This document shows positions 29,259 to 37,701 of a DNA stretch of 64,000 bases, one piece after another. The stretch spans positions 124,001-188,000 of the forward strand of contig NZ_JAGGQW010000031.1 of assembly GCF_018613065.1 (NCBI RefSeq), in the 5' to 3' direction. Position 1 is the first letter of the stretch. Every line of letters begins with the position of its first letter. This stretch comes from Bacillus sp. ISL-7 (GTDB taxonomy: Bacteria; Bacillota; Bacilli; Bacillales_B; DSM-18226). The position numbers and the translations under genes are program-made. The notes below the pieces were generated by a model. It ran no database searches. It saw only the letters and a program-made list of their open reading frames with translations, and had not been told where the DNA came from.

Positions 29259-29450
29259 TTATAGTTCTTTTCGACCTTCAGCTAGACCGAGTTCATATGC
29301 TTCTTGCATGACCTTTGTAAAAAGATTCATGAATGGCTCGATTAATTCCATTGATAATTCCACACCGGCCGTGTCCAATTGTTCCTTTGCTTCTGGTAAG
29401 TATTTCATCGCGATCTGCATAAATTGAAAAGTTTTATCTTGACTGTTCAT
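29259..29450 (-). CDS. comZ: ComZ, small late-competence regulator
   Basis: A 63-residue acidic helical protein. QFMQIAMKYLPEAKEQLDTA and PFMNLFTKVMQEAYELG match B. subtilis ComZ almost residue for residue. ComZ negatively affects comG operon expression. It lies 18 bp downstream of med, as in B. subtilis, where the two form one transcript. Together with coiA, mecA and med it shows that this genome carries competence control genes. Confidence 0.93.
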   Translation of the reverse strand: MNSQDKTFQFMQIAMKYLPEAKEQLDTAGVELSMELIEPFMNLFTKVMQEAYELGLAEGRKEL

Positions 29451-29468
29451 ATGTACTCCTTCAATTTT

Positions 29469-30416
29469 TCATTTTGGCAAGTTTCCTGTTTTTTTATAAT
29501 CTTCAATTTGATTGTTTATCTCCTGAATGAATTCTTTGTTTACATGGGGACTAAATTTACCAAGTGAAATAACATTGTCTTGAAAATCATAGGAAAGGTT
29601 ACCTGCTTTTAGTTCCCCTTTATTGTATAGATCTGCAACTTTTTCATATAAAATATCTACCTGCTGTATGGTACTTGTTAATACCGTAGATTCACCTAAA
29701 TCAGATTGGTCAGAAACATAACCGATTACATACATGCCGTGTTCCTTTACTGTTTCTATTACTGGCACATTAAACCCGTCACCAGCAGGATAAATCACAT
29801 CAATTCCCTTTTCCATCATGTCATTTGCTAATCTAACGGCTTTTATTTCATCATCCCAATTTCCAACATATTCTATACTAACATTCGTGTTTTTATTTTC
29901 AGCCATAGCCCCTTGATAGAAGCCCTCAATCTCTGGCTGCCATTCATGGGCAGCTATAACACCGACATTTTGTGTTTTTGACATATGTGCAGCAACCATT
30001 CCTCCAAAAAAACCCATCGCGTGAGCTTTAAAATTCAGACTAGTTGTGTTTTTGTTTTTAGCATCACCATTAAAACTAATAAAATGGATTTCAGGATAAT
30101 CTTTAGAAAGATTATTAAAGTATTCAGCATATTCAGACCCATGGCCGTATATTAGATTTACCCCTTTTTGGTCAAACTCTTCTACTGCACGTTCGACAAC
30201 TGCTTCTGAATTCATTCCTTCTTTATAAAACACATCCACATTAAATTTTGACTGTATCTTTAACAAACCTTTAAAGCCCTTCGTCCCCCATACTTGGTCA
30301 TTGACCGTTTCAGGTACTAACAATCCAACCTTTTTTATTTTACCTCTAGGTTTTGTTTCTCCGCAGGCCCCAAGCAAAAAAAGGCATAAAAGTATGATTC
30401 CGAAACGGTTTATCAT
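29469..30416 (-). CDS. med: Med, BMP-family lipoprotein affecting comK
   Basis: A 315-residue surface lipoprotein of the Bmp/PnrA substrate-binding family. The signal peptide INRFGIILLCLFLL leads to lipobox LGAC (Cys18). The periplasmic-binding-like fold follows, with KKVGLLVPETVNDQVWG, NLIYGHGSEYAEYF and GVIAAHEWQPEIEGFYQGA. In B. subtilis Med stimulates comK expression. No ABC partner is adjacent. ATG 30416 is chosen because AAGGAG lies 9 nt upstream; the frame upstream would overlap the SD. Confidence 0.93.
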   Translation of the reverse strand: MINRFGIILLCLFLLGACGETKPRGKIKKVGLLVPETVNDQVWGTKGFKGLLKIQSKFNVDVFYKEGMNSEAVVERAVEEFDQKGVNLIYGHGSEYAEYFNNLSKDYPEIHFISFNGDAKNKNTTSLNFKAHAMGFFGGMVAAHMSKTQNVGVIAAHEWQPEIEGFYQGAMAENKNTNVSIEYVGNWDDEIKAVRLANDMMEKGIDVIYPAGDGFNVPVIETVKEHGMYVIGYVSDQSDLGESTVLTSTIQQVDILYEKVADLYNKGELKAGNLSYDFQDNVISLGKFSPHVNKEFIQEINNQIEDYKKTGNLPK

Positions 30417-30635
30417 TTCATGCATCTCCTTCGTACTGTTGCCATTTCTATAACACGTTTCCTTTACATTATTAATTTATAGAACAAAGGAAAATAATTC
30501 TATGACTGCTTTTTCCAATTTTATTCTAACCTTTCAACAAATAAATGAAAAGACAATTTTAAAAACCACAACACATCTGGATCTTTTTTTATGTTCATAT
30601 ATTTCATGATTCTTTCAATCAGTATGCCAATTGCC

Positions 30636-31475
30636 TTATAAACGATTATCATACAATCGCTGCACATGTTCCATTTGTGCCAGGATAGAATCTGTAATTG
30701 GGGTTACCTTTCTAACTGTTATTTTTAATACTGGAAGATCACCTTGTATTGATGATAAGTTACTTAACCGAGCCTGATTTTCATTGATTTTTAGGAAAGA
30801 AGCACACCTGAACCATTGGTCATCCCTTCCACTTTCAATCAAATAACTCCCAGGTTTTCCTTTTTCTATGATTTCTAAAATTGATTTAATGGCATCATCA
30901 ACAAATATGACATCGTTTATCCATTCCCGTTCTTCATGAGTTATATCTGTCGTTTTATATTTAGAAACAATAGCTTTTTGAAACAAAAAAGTTAACGGCT
31001 GCCATGGACCATAAATAGCAGGTAAATACAATATCTGTGTATTCTTTACTAATCCGTTTATCTTACTTAGGAATCCCTCAATTTCTTTTCCCCTAAATGT
31101 ACTGGTAAGCATTTGAATCGGAAGAATAAAAACGATATTCGCATGTTTGTTATTGTCCTCTATATACTGAATTATCGGCTTTGTTACCTCTTCATTTTGT
31201 AAAATTTGTTCCTTTTTAAGCATAAATAAGTCATATATAGAAAATATAATCCTTGTATTACTCATGTCTTCTCTAGGACTATTCTCCAACTCGAATAATG
31301 ATTTTTCCAGAAAGTTTGCATTTCTACCGACTTCAAGTCTTTTTTCATCAAGAAAATCTATATTATCAACCTCATCTATATGAACGCCATTGACCTCTAT
31401 TCCTTTATTGAGCAGGTTTTTGCCAACGTGAAAACCAACAAAGTCAAACATCCCAAATATAATTGCCTTGTCCAT
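30636..31475 (-). CDS. Extended-SDR/epimerase-like protein (YjaV position)
   Basis: A 279-residue protein resembling NAD-dependent epimerases. MDKAIIFGMFDFVGFHVGKN mimics the N-terminal dinucleotide-binding region but with a degenerate G-x-x-G-x-x-G. ILYLPAIYGPWQPLTFLF resembles the family Y-G-P region, and an FVDDAIKSIL segment follows. The catalytic Y-x-x-x-K is not evident, so enzymatic activity is doubtful. It sits between med and the hydrolase-like gene, the position of yjaV in B. subtilis, but homology was not checked. Confidence 0.65.
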   Translation of the reverse strand: MDKAIIFGMFDFVGFHVGKNLLNKGIEVNGVHIDEVDNIDFLDEKRLEVGRNANFLEKSLFELENSPREDMSNTRIIFSIYDLFMLKKEQILQNEEVTKPIIQYIEDNNKHANIVFILPIQMLTSTFRGKEIEGFLSKINGLVKNTQILYLPAIYGPWQPLTFLFQKAIVSKYKTTDITHEEREWINDVIFVDDAIKSILEIIEKGKPGSYLIESGRDDQWFRCASFLKINENQARLSNLSSIQGDLPVLKITVRKVTPITDSILAQMEHVQRLYDNRL

Positions 31476-31554
31476 AAAATATTCCTCCCCATACTTACCT
31501 TAATGAATCCTATGCGTATCGCTAAGGAATTATTTCTTTTTGGGGAGGACCAGC

Positions 31555-32277
31555 CTAGAGGATCGATTCATGGTTGTTGAAAAACTTTAACATCATATTG
31601 CCAAGCTGTTGTTTTTTTTCAGGTAGAATGAAAGTAGGGTTTATTTCTGGGTCACTGATTATTTGGTGATACACTTTAGATTGGTTATACGATTTCCCCC
31701 CTGAAAGGACATGAATAATTTTAACTGGACATCCAAATTGAAGATTTATTTTATCATCCATACTGAAAATATGGTTTTCGAGTACATATTGGTCCATTTG
31801 ATGTGCTACTACTAATTCCCTCATTAACTTTTTATAAAAGAATTTATGTTCCTTTTCTTGTTCAAGATGGTTTTTCAAGGAAATAATGGGGTTGAGCAGA
31901 ATAATTGACCGTATTCGCCCTTTCATTTTCTCCATTAAACTTATGGCAACCAGCGCCCCCATACCTTCGGCTAAGATATGGATTTTGTTATTTAATATTT
32001 CACTTCTTATAACATGCTGGTATAACCTCTCGGCAAGCTCAACTGCATTATTGCTTCCCCAGTTTCGCCCATATAGATTTGAGGAAAAAATGGTGTACCC
32101 TTTTTCTTTAAGCTGGTTAACAATAGCTAACCTTCCTTCATTTTGTGTCCAAAAGCATTTACTTTCATCGACAAAATGCCTTTCATCTCCAATTATTAAG
32201 ATCCCAAATCCGGTAGGCTTTTCAGGGTAGTGAATAATATTCCATTGGGTATCCATCTGAAAATTACGATTCTCCAT
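31555..32277 (-). CDS. Alpha/beta-hydrolase-like protein (YjaU position)
   Basis: A 240-residue soluble protein with an alpha/beta-hydrolase outline. GILIIGDERHFVDESK comes first, then a nucleophile elbow region IHILAEGMGALVAISLMEK, where the usual G-x-S-x-G is AEGMG with the Ser replaced by Met. A late strand GCPVKIIHVLSGG follows. Loss of the nucleophile Ser suggests a non-catalytic or diverged role. ATG 32277 follows AAAGGAGA; a longer frame from 32307 is not favoured. It is the first gene of a run leading to med-comZ. Confidence 0.6.
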   Translation of the reverse strand: MENRNFQMDTQWNIIHYPEKPTGFGILIIGDERHFVDESKCFWTQNEGRLAIVNQLKEKGYTIFSSNLYGRNWGSNNAVELAERLYQHVIRSEILNNKIHILAEGMGALVAISLMEKMKGRIRSIILLNPIISLKNHLEQEKEHKFFYKKLMRELVVAHQMDQYVLENHIFSMDDKINLQFGCPVKIIHVLSGGKSYNQSKVYHQIISDPEINPTFILPEKKQQLGNMMLKFFNNHESIL

Positions 32278-32518
32278 AGATAAATCTCCTTTTACATATT
32301 TCCTCACAGTATTGTATGCCGCCTTATTAAAGATGAAAGGGGGGTTAGCCTATTTTATTAAGCTCAGCTGGAAAATTAGTAATTACCCTTTTAAAAACGG
32401 AAAATGGCCGGAATAGCCTGAGTGGTATTACTTACCACTGGCGGAAGTTTCACTTTATCATTTCAGAATCATATGATAATATAAATGAAGATGTAAAATA
32501 GGTTAGAGGTGAAAAATA

Positions 32519-32704
32519 GTGCGATTTTTTTGGACCTTTTTCTGGTCATTTCTTTTAGTGCAAATGCTTACATATGTAGTGAGTTCAATGACTGCAGGTG
32601 CTAAATATGAATTTATGCCTGCTGCTATTGCTTCAGTTGGGGTAACAATCTTGATTTACATTGCTGCTGCAATAATTCCTAACGAGCCTGCAACAAAACA
32701 TTAA
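32519..32704 (+). CDS. yjzD: YjzD, DUF2929 small membrane protein
   Basis: A 61-residue protein with two hydrophobic helices (FFWSFLLVQMLTYVVSSM and IASVGVTILIYIAAAII), matching the DUF2929/YjzD pattern. The GTG start has AGAGGTGA 6 nt upstream. It is divergent from the hydrolase-like gene and convergent with clpB, sharing a strong terminator. Function unknown. Confidence 0.8.
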   Translation: MRFFWTFFWSFLLVQMLTYVVSSMTAGAKYEFMPAAIASVGVTILIYIAAAIIPNEPATKH

Positions 32705-32742
32705 GAAAAAGGTCATCCTATCAAATGGATGACCTTTTTCTA
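32704..32742. terminator. Bidirectional terminator between yjzD and clpB
   Basis: A perfect 15-bp stem: AGAAAAAGGTCATCC (32704-32718) with GGATGACCTTTTTCT (32727-32741). Confidence 0.9.
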
Positions 32743-32749
32743 TAGGTAT

Positions 32750-35344
32750 CTAATGAACCGATAAAGTAATCTCACCGTCGTTAATATTTATTTCCACTCT
32801 AGACTGATCATGTAACTTGCCAGCGATAATTTCACGGGCTAGCTTGGTTTCAATGTTTCTTTGAATAAATCGTTTTAAAGGCCTTGCCCCATAAATTGGA
32901 TCAAATCCATTTACGGCAATGAATTCTTTTGCTTCCTCATTAATGATTATATCAATTTGTTGATGTTTTAACCGATTTTGAAGTTCTCTCATCATTTTGG
33001 CAACGATATTCTTAATTTCATCCAATGATAGCGGCTTAAAGAGGATCGTCTCATCGATTCGATTTAAGAACTCAGGACGGAAATGTCCCCGTAATTGACT
33101 CATCACTTTCTCCCTTACCTCTTCAGAGATTTCAACCTCGGTTTCACTTCTTTCTAGTAAAAAATGTGAGCCAATATTAGAAGTCATTATAATAACTGTA
33201 TTTTTAAAGTCAACGACACGCCCTTTTGAATCTGTAATTCTTCCGTCATCAAGCGCTTGTAAGAGAATGTTAAATACCTCAGGATGAGCTTTTTCAATTT
33301 CATCCATTAAAACAACAGAATATGGTCTTCTCCTTACTGCTTCCGTCAATTGTCCGCCTTCTTCATAGCCAATATAGCCTGGAGGGGCTCCAATTAGGCG
33401 GGACACAGCATGCTTCTCCATATATTCAGACATATCGATACGTATAATATGTTCCTCACTGTCGAATAAAGACTCGGCCAATGCTTTCGCTAGCTCCGTT
33501 TTCCCAACACCTGTCGGACCTAAAAATAAAAATGATCCAATTGGTCGATTAGGATCCTTAATTCCAGCACGCGCCCTGAGTACTGCATCTGCCACTAAAT
33601 TTACTGCCTCATTCTGGCCGATGACTCTTTCGTGTAGGATGGATTCCAATTTTAACAGCTTTTCTCTCTCCCCTTCTACTAGCTTAGAAAGGGGTATTCC
33701 TGTCCATCTTGATACGATATTGGAGATTTCTTCTCCAGTAACTTCTTCACGAAGCAAACGTTCATCCTTAGCAGTTGCTTTTTCGAGTTCCTTTAGGTCT
33801 TTTTCTGCTAACGGAATTTGACCGTGGCGAAGCTCTGCCGCTCGGTTTAAATCGTATTTATCTTCAGCTTGTTGAAGCTCCCTGCGAAGTTTTTCCAGTT
33901 GTTCTCTTTTCTCCTGCAATTTCTGTATACTTTGTTTCTCTTGAAGCCATTTCGCCTTCATTTCATTGGCTGTTTCTTTTAAATCAGCTAGTTCTTTTAG
34001 GAGTGCCTCCAGCCTCAACTTGCTCCCCTCATCAACCTCTTTACTTAAGGCAGCTTCTTCAATTTCCAATTGCATAACCCTGCGTGTTACTTCATCTAAT
34101 TCGGTAGGCATTGAATCTATTTCAGTACGTATTAACGCACAAGCCTCATCGACTAGATCAATTGCTTTATCAGGCAAAAAACGATCGGTGATATAACGAT
34201 CAGATAATGTGGCTGCAGCAACCAAGGCATGGTCATGAATTTTAACACCGTGATGCACTTCATATCGTTCTTTTAACCCTCTTAAGATTGAAATGGTATC
34301 TTCAACGTTTGGTTCTTGAACCAGTACCTGCTGAAATCTACGTTCAAGCGCTGGATCCTTTTCAATATATTTTCGGTGCTCATCTAGAGTAGTTGCTCCA
34401 ATACAATGAAGTTCACCACGGGCCAGCATTGGTTTTAACATATTACCTGCATCCATCGCGCCTTCCGTCTTACCGGCTCCTACGATCGTGTGAATTTCAT
34501 CAATAAATAACAATATTCGTCCTTCACTTTTTTTGATTTCATTTAGGACTGCTTTCAATCTTTCTTCAAACTCACCTCTAAACTTGGCTCCAGCAATTAG
34601 TGCACTCATATCCAATGAGAAAATTGTTTTATCTTTGAGTCCTTCCGGTACATCTTTCCTAACTATCCTTTGTGCCAACCCTTCCACAATTGCAGTTTTC
34701 CCTACACCAGGTTCACCGATTAAAACAGGATTATTCTTTGTCTTCCTTGATAATATCCGAATTACATTGCGGATTTCAGAATCACGGCCAATTACTGGAT
34801 CCATTTTTCCTTCTTTAACCTCAGCAACAAGATCCCGTCCATATTTTTTTAGTGCTTCGTATCCTGCTTCTGGATTTTGTGATGTCACTCTTTGGTTCCC
34901 CCTGATTTCTTTAATTGCTTGCAAAACTTTGTCTGGTTGAATTCCAACGTTTTGTAAAATCTTTCGCATTTCTGAATCCTTCGCGTAGACAGCAGCTAAC
35001 AGAATATGTTCAACCGATAAATACTCATCAGAAAACTTTTTGGCAAACTCCTCGGCACTGACAAAAATTTTTTGCAGCTTGGCTGTGATATAAAGTTTTC
35101 CCTGTTCAACCCCGCTTCCCGTAACCTCTGGTTTTTTAGCAAGAGCAGCAGTAAGGTTCTTTCTAATTTTTTCGGGAGGGACACCTGACTTTTCTAATAT
35201 AGAAGAAATGAGACTATCTTCTTGATCCATTAAACATAAAAACAAATGGGGTTCATCAATCTCTTGATGGTTTTTTTTTACAGCTAGCGACTGAGCATCC
35301 ATTAGCCCCTTTTGTAACCTTTCTGTCATTCGATTCATATCCAT
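32750..35344 (-). CDS. clpB: ClpB protein disaggregase
   Basis: An 864-residue Hsp100 ATPase that pulls proteins from aggregates together with DnaK. In order: N-domain (about 1-150), AAA1 with Walker [17 protein letters not shown] (about 206), the coiled-coil M-domain (about 410-525, rich in Lys/Glu/Leu heptads), AAA2 with [18 protein letters not shown] (about 605) and a C-terminal sensor-2 domain with [15 protein letters not shown]. There is no ClpP-binding loop. B. subtilis 168 lacks clpB, so this is a difference from that species. A CtsR operator lies directly upstream. Confidence 0.98.
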   Translation of the reverse strand: MDMNRMTERLQKGLMDAQSLAVKKNHQEIDEPHLFLCLMDQEDSLISSILEKSGVPPEKIRKNLTAALAKKPEVTGSGVEQGKLYITAKLQKIFVSAEEFAKKFSDEYLSVEHILLAAVYAKDSEMRKILQNVGIQPDKVLQAIKEIRGNQRVTSQNPEAGYEALKKYGRDLVAEVKEGKMDPVIGRDSEIRNVIRILSRKTKNNPVLIGEPGVGKTAIVEGLAQRIVRKDVPEGLKDKTIFSLDMSALIAGAKFRGEFEERLKAVLNEIKKSEGRILLFIDEIHTIVGAGKTEGAMDAGNMLKPMLARGELHCIGATTLDEHRKYIEKDPALERRFQQVLVQEPNVEDTISILRGLKERYEVHHGVKIHDHALVAAATLSDRYITDRFLPDKAIDLVDEACALIRTEIDSMPTELDEVTRRVMQLEIEEAALSKEVDEGSKLRLEALLKELADLKETANEMKAKWLQEKQSIQKLQEKREQLEKLRRELQQAEDKYDLNRAAELRHGQIPLAEKDLKELEKATAKDERLLREEVTGEEISNIVSRWTGIPLSKLVEGEREKLLKLESILHERVIGQNEAVNLVADAVLRARAGIKDPNRPIGSFLFLGPTGVGKTELAKALAESLFDSEEHIIRIDMSEYMEKHAVSRLIGAPPGYIGYEEGGQLTEAVRRRPYSVVLMDEIEKAHPEVFNILLQALDDGRITDSKGRVVDFKNTVIIMTSNIGSHFLLERSETEVEISEEVREKVMSQLRGHFRPEFLNRIDETILFKPLSLDEIKNIVAKMMRELQNRLKHQQIDIIINEEAKEFIAVNGFDPIYGARPLKRFIQRNIETKLAREIIAGKLHDQSRVEININDGEITLSVH

Positions 35345-35359
35345 TTTTCATCACACCTC

Positions 35360-35414
35360 TTTGACCAATTTTGACCTTTTCTTTTATTATAAAACGTCAA
35401 ATATAAAAAGTAAA
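35360..35414 (-). promoter_or_regulatory. clpB promoter with CtsR operator
   Basis: The tandem heptads GGTCAAA-ATT-GGTCAAA (minus strand, 35360-35376) match the CtsR operator. Upstream are TATAAT (35386-35391) and a weak -35 TTTACT (35409-35414), 17 bp apart. CtsR represses class III heat-shock genes, and clpB is a known target in low-GC Gram-positives that have it. Confidence 0.85.
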
Positions 35415-35475
35415 TTTTTGCAAAGAAGAAAAACAGCAAAAATTGCCCACAAACGCCAAGGCGCAGGCAAAAGAA

Positions 35476-35507
35476 AAAGCCACCCTATGGATGACCTTTT
35501 CCTTATT
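35476..35507 (-). terminator. yjzC terminator
   Basis: AAAAGGTCATCC / GGGTGGCTTTTT stem with G-T pairs (minus strand) follows the yjzC stop and ends in T5. Confidence 0.6.
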
Positions 35508-35510
35508 TAT

Positions 35511-35690
35511 TTATGGTTTCCGCTGATATGTCCAAACACGTTCATCATTTGATGTTTCAGGAAATGGATCCCCTGCTTTTAGCCTTATTTTTTTGGGATT
35601 ATTAACATTGCTTTCCGTGTCACCGATTTCAACATACACCCCATTATTAGGTGCTTTTTTTCCTGATTTAAACTGATGATTTTGGCCCAT
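35511..35690 (-). CDS. yjzC: YjzC small conserved protein
   Basis: A 59-residue gene. It starts MGQNHQFKSGKKAPNNGVYV and ends NDERVWTYQRKP, the same length and pattern as B. subtilis YjzC. AGGAGGG (35697-35703) lies 6 nt before the ATG. It is upstream of clpB on the same strand, with its own terminator between. Function unknown; members are common in Bacillaceae. Confidence 0.85.
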   Translation of the reverse strand: MGQNHQFKSGKKAPNNGVYVEIGDTESNVNNPKKIRLKAGDPFPETSNDERVWTYQRKP

Positions 35691-35971
35691 TTTTTTCCCT
35701 CCTTCTCTTCTACATCTTTATTATTACCTTTTTGTTAGCGGCCCATTATTGGAATTTTTTTGCAAATTATCTTATTAGTCGACATTATTTCCTAAGAAAT
35801 ACGCAAAGATTCTTCAAACTTTTGACGATTGTATGAACTTATTGCTCATTTGTTGCTAATTATTCTTTGTTAACAATATAATTATAGTATTATCTAGCAA
35901 ATTAAACCTTGACTGTCATTTTTTTAAATCAAATGAGCATTGAATTCGTACCTTTAAAGGTGGTTATGAGT

Positions 35972-36664
35972 ATGCAGTCAGTAAAAGAAATGCCGGTAAC
36001 ACTGTCCCATCTTTTTGATACCGTTCACCATATAAAAAAAGTTGAAAAAGGTACCTTTTTATTTCAAGAAGGCTCTGTAGCCGATGAATTGTATATTGTT
36101 CAAAGTGGCATTCTTCAAATCAGCAAGATCATCCCTGACGGAAGAGAACTTACGTTAAGAATGTGCTCGCGTGGTGATTTTGTTGGTGAATTAAACTTAT
36201 TTTCCCCTTCTTCAAGATATTTATTAAGTGCACGTGTTGTCGAGAGTGGTGAAGTAGCCGTTATTATGAAAGACATGCTTGAAGAAAAACTCTCGCAAAA
36301 TCTGGCACTTTCATTTGAATTCATTAAGTGGATGAGTCAACAATATCGAAAAACACAAACCAAGTTTCGTGATTTGGTTCTTCATGGAAAAAAAGGGGCT
36401 CTTTATTCCACACTTATTCGAATTACCAATAGTTATGGAATTAAAACCAATAAAGGAATATTAATTGAATTACCATTAACCAATCAAGAGTTAGCCAATT
36501 TTTGTGGTACATCAAGAGAAGTAGTAAATCGCTTGTTGAGCGATTTACGTAAGGCCGGTATCCTGTCAATAGATAAAGGAACAATTACTATTCATGATTT
36601 AGAGTATTTAAAACGGGAAATTGATTGTGAAGATTGTCCAACCGAAATCTGTAAAGTTGATTAG
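35972..36664 (+). CDS. fnr: Fnr, oxygen-sensing [4Fe-4S] transcription regulator
   Basis: A 230-residue Crp/Fnr-family regulator of anaerobic genes. A cyclic-nucleotide-like beta-roll (about 20-105, GTFLFQEGSVADELYIVQSG) leads to a dimer helix. The helix-turn-helix follows at LTNQELANFCGTSREVVNRL (about 169-188). The C-terminus carries C219-x2-C222-x4-C227, the Bacillus-type cluster site, and D134 in KFRDLVL is the likely fourth ligand. This layout differs from the N-terminal cluster of E. coli FNR. The start at 35972 is favoured by AAAGGTGG about 8 nt upstream. Six Fnr-type operators lie within the next 7 kb. Confidence 0.93.
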   Translation: MQSVKEMPVTLSHLFDTVHHIKKVEKGTFLFQEGSVADELYIVQSGILQISKIIPDGRELTLRMCSRGDFVGELNLFSPSSRYLLSARVVESGEVAVIMKDMLEEKLSQNLALSFEFIKWMSQQYRKTQTKFRDLVLHGKKGALYSTLIRITNSYGIKTNKGILIELPLTNQELANFCGTSREVVNRLLSDLRKAGILSIDKGTITIHDLEYLKREIDCEDCPTEICKVD

Positions 36665-36684
36665 GATTGCTGCTGGCAAACAAC

Positions 36685-36825
36685 TTAAAATAAAGCAAAA
36701 AAATCGGTCATATCGACCGATTTTTTTATTTTAATAAGATTATTTGAATTGCCAATGACACCAAGCCAAAAAGGGATGATTAGCATTGCCCACGCACCAT
36801 GTTGTTTCGGTAAAAATAACTCCAT
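36685..36825 (-). pseudogene. ywiC: Truncated ywiC remnant (first about 24 codons)
   Basis: A 46-codon frame starting MELFLPKQHGAWAMLIIPFW, which matches the beginning of YwiC-like membrane proteins (usually about 240 residues). After about residue 24 the similarity ends and the frame runs through the fnr terminator to a stop at 36685. The SD GAGGAGTGA and a consensus Fnr promoter upstream are intact. ywiC neighbours fnr in B. subtilis. A functional micro-protein cannot be excluded, but deletion of the gene body is simpler. Confidence 0.55.
36700..36727. terminator. fnr terminator
   Basis: AAAATCGGTC (36700-36709) and GACCGATTTT (36715-36724), followed by T-rich sequence. It lies inside the ywiC remnant frame. 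Confidence 0.85.
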
Positions 36826-36855
36826 TATTTTCACTCCTCTTCCTTGACTAACCTA

Positions 36856-36898
36856 AATATAAGCCAGCTAAGCGGAAAAATAAGTGAAACACATCACA
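36856..36898 (-). promoter_or_regulatory. Fnr-dependent promoter of the ywiC remnant
   Basis: The minus-strand TGTGATGTGTTTCACT (36883-36898) is a perfect TGTGA-N6-TCACT Bacillus Fnr box. TATATT (36856-36861) serves as -10, placing the box centre near -41.5. Confidence 0.75.
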
Positions 36899-36909
36899 TA
36901 ATTACAGTA

Positions 36910-36935
36910 AAAAAGAAGGACTCCGCCTTCTTTTT
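36910..36935 (-). terminator. Terminator of the Fnr-driven short transcript
   Basis: AAAAAGAAGG (36910-36919) pairs with CCTTCTTTTT (36926-36935); on the minus strand it ends in T6. Confidence 0.75.
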
Positions 36936-36987
36936 GTGACAAATTTGTTTAGGTTAAAATGGAAGTACAGCAAATCTATCTCATCTA

Positions 36988-37077
36988 CTAGGTAACTTCA
37001 ATCATCTCTAGGTCGGTTATCTGATGAGTGATTGCTGTATTTCCATTAAAGACCCATAATTCTATTTTAACAAACAT
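36988..37077 (-). CDS. Possible 29-residue micro-protein in the Fnr-driven transcript
   Basis: An ATG at 37077 preceded by AGGGGAT (37081-37087) opens a 29-codon frame starting MFVKIELWVFNGNTAI and ending TDLEMIEVT, closed by two TAG codons. The spacing of the SD is short but usable, and it would lie at the very 5' end of the predicted RNA. The 5' arm of the long hairpin falls inside the frame. Homology is unknown, and it may be chance. Confidence 0.35.
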   Translation of the reverse strand: MFVKIELWVFNGNTAITHQITDLEMIEVT

Positions 37078-37094
37078 TATATCCCCTAATTTGT

Positions 37095-37137
37095 ATTGTA
37101 GAGTATATCCATATTTCAAGCTGTGACAAAAGTAACA
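37095..37137 (-). promoter_or_regulatory. Fnr-type promoter downstream of mobB
   Basis: The minus-strand TGTTACTTTTGTCACA (37122-37137) differs from TGTGA-N6-TCACA at one base. TACAAT (37095-37100) has the same spacing to the box as the other Fnr promoters here. The box is also part of an AGCTGTGAC / GTAACAGCT inverted repeat. Confidence 0.55.
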
Positions 37138-37152
37138 GCTTTGACAATTTTA

Positions 37153-37701
37153 TTAACTTTTTTGATCAATATTATGAACAAGCTCCTGAAGTACTTGCGC
37201 AGTCCAGATTAATGCACCTTCATCGTTGATATGAAAGCTGGGCACATTGATTCTTGATGTGATTTGCTCTAGCATTACTTCCTTCCAATACACAATAGCT
37301 GAAACATTACTTACGGTATCTAACAAAGTAAGGTCACTTTCATCTCTTAATAGGAGTAACTTCGGGAAGGACTTAAACTTATAGCCTTCGATTAATATTA
37401 CATCTGGATGAAAGAATTTCATTAACTCAATCTGATCTTCTAGTGATGGATAGAAATTGTCAGCCTGTAACATTAAACTTCCATCTCCTTCCACAATCGA
37501 GGCAAGAGCACCTGCATTTAGATGTTTTTCTGTATCTTTCTGCGGTAGCGCTGCGAGCCTTCCTCCATGACCATGATGCTTAATCGTAACTGTTTTAAGT
37601 CCTTTTTTTACTAAGTCTTCGATCATTTTGGCTGTTATGGTTGTTTTACCACTATTTTGATAACCAACCACCTGAAAGATAACAGGCTTTACCAAGGCCA
37701 C
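37153..37701 (-). CDS. mobB: MobB, molybdopterin-guanine dinucleotide biosynthesis protein
   Basis: A 182-residue GTP-binding protein that assists attachment of GMP to molybdopterin. The N-terminal KPVIFQVVGYQNSGKTTITAKM holds the P-loop (NSGKTT, about 15-20). HHGHGGRLAALPQKDTEKHLNAGA and DVILIEGYKFKSFPKLLLLR (about 98-117) match the family. The GTG start overlaps the end of moeA by 13 nt, so it is co-translated from the moeA message. No mobA is adjacent. The cofactor probably serves nitrate reductase or similar enzymes elsewhere. Confidence 0.93.
   Translation of the reverse strand: MALVKPVIFQVVGYQNSGKTTITAKMIEDLVKKGLKTVTIKHHGHGGRLAALPQKDTEKHLNAGALASIVEGDGSLMLQADNFYPSLEDQIELMKFFHPDVILIEGYKFKSFPKLLLLRDESDLTLLDTVSNVSAIVYWKEVMLEQITSRINVPSFHINDEGALIWTAQVLQELVHNIDQKS

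Larger units (their letters stand above)
36908..37100 (-). ncRNA. Candidate Fnr-activated short transcript (sRNA and/or 29-codon ORF)
   Basis: On the minus strand an Fnr-type box (37122-37137) and TACAAT (37095-37100) predict a start near 37088. Within the RNA, 37047-37030 pairs with 36976-36958 (about 18 bp, one G-T and one bulge), and an inner CTCATC/GATGAG stem lies at 37028-37023 with 36985-36980. A terminator (AAAAAGAAGG/CCTTCTTTTT) closes the unit at 36910-36935, giving about 180 nt. No known RNA family is recognised. The same RNA holds a 29-codon ORF (separate entry). Confidence 0.5.

Noticed and set aside
36955..37050. Molybdenum-cofactor riboswitch for the structured element near mobB
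   Set aside because: It lies downstream of mobB rather than before a Moco gene, and none of the conserved Moco-motif sequence blocks could be found. The surrounding promoter and terminator better fit a separate short transcript.
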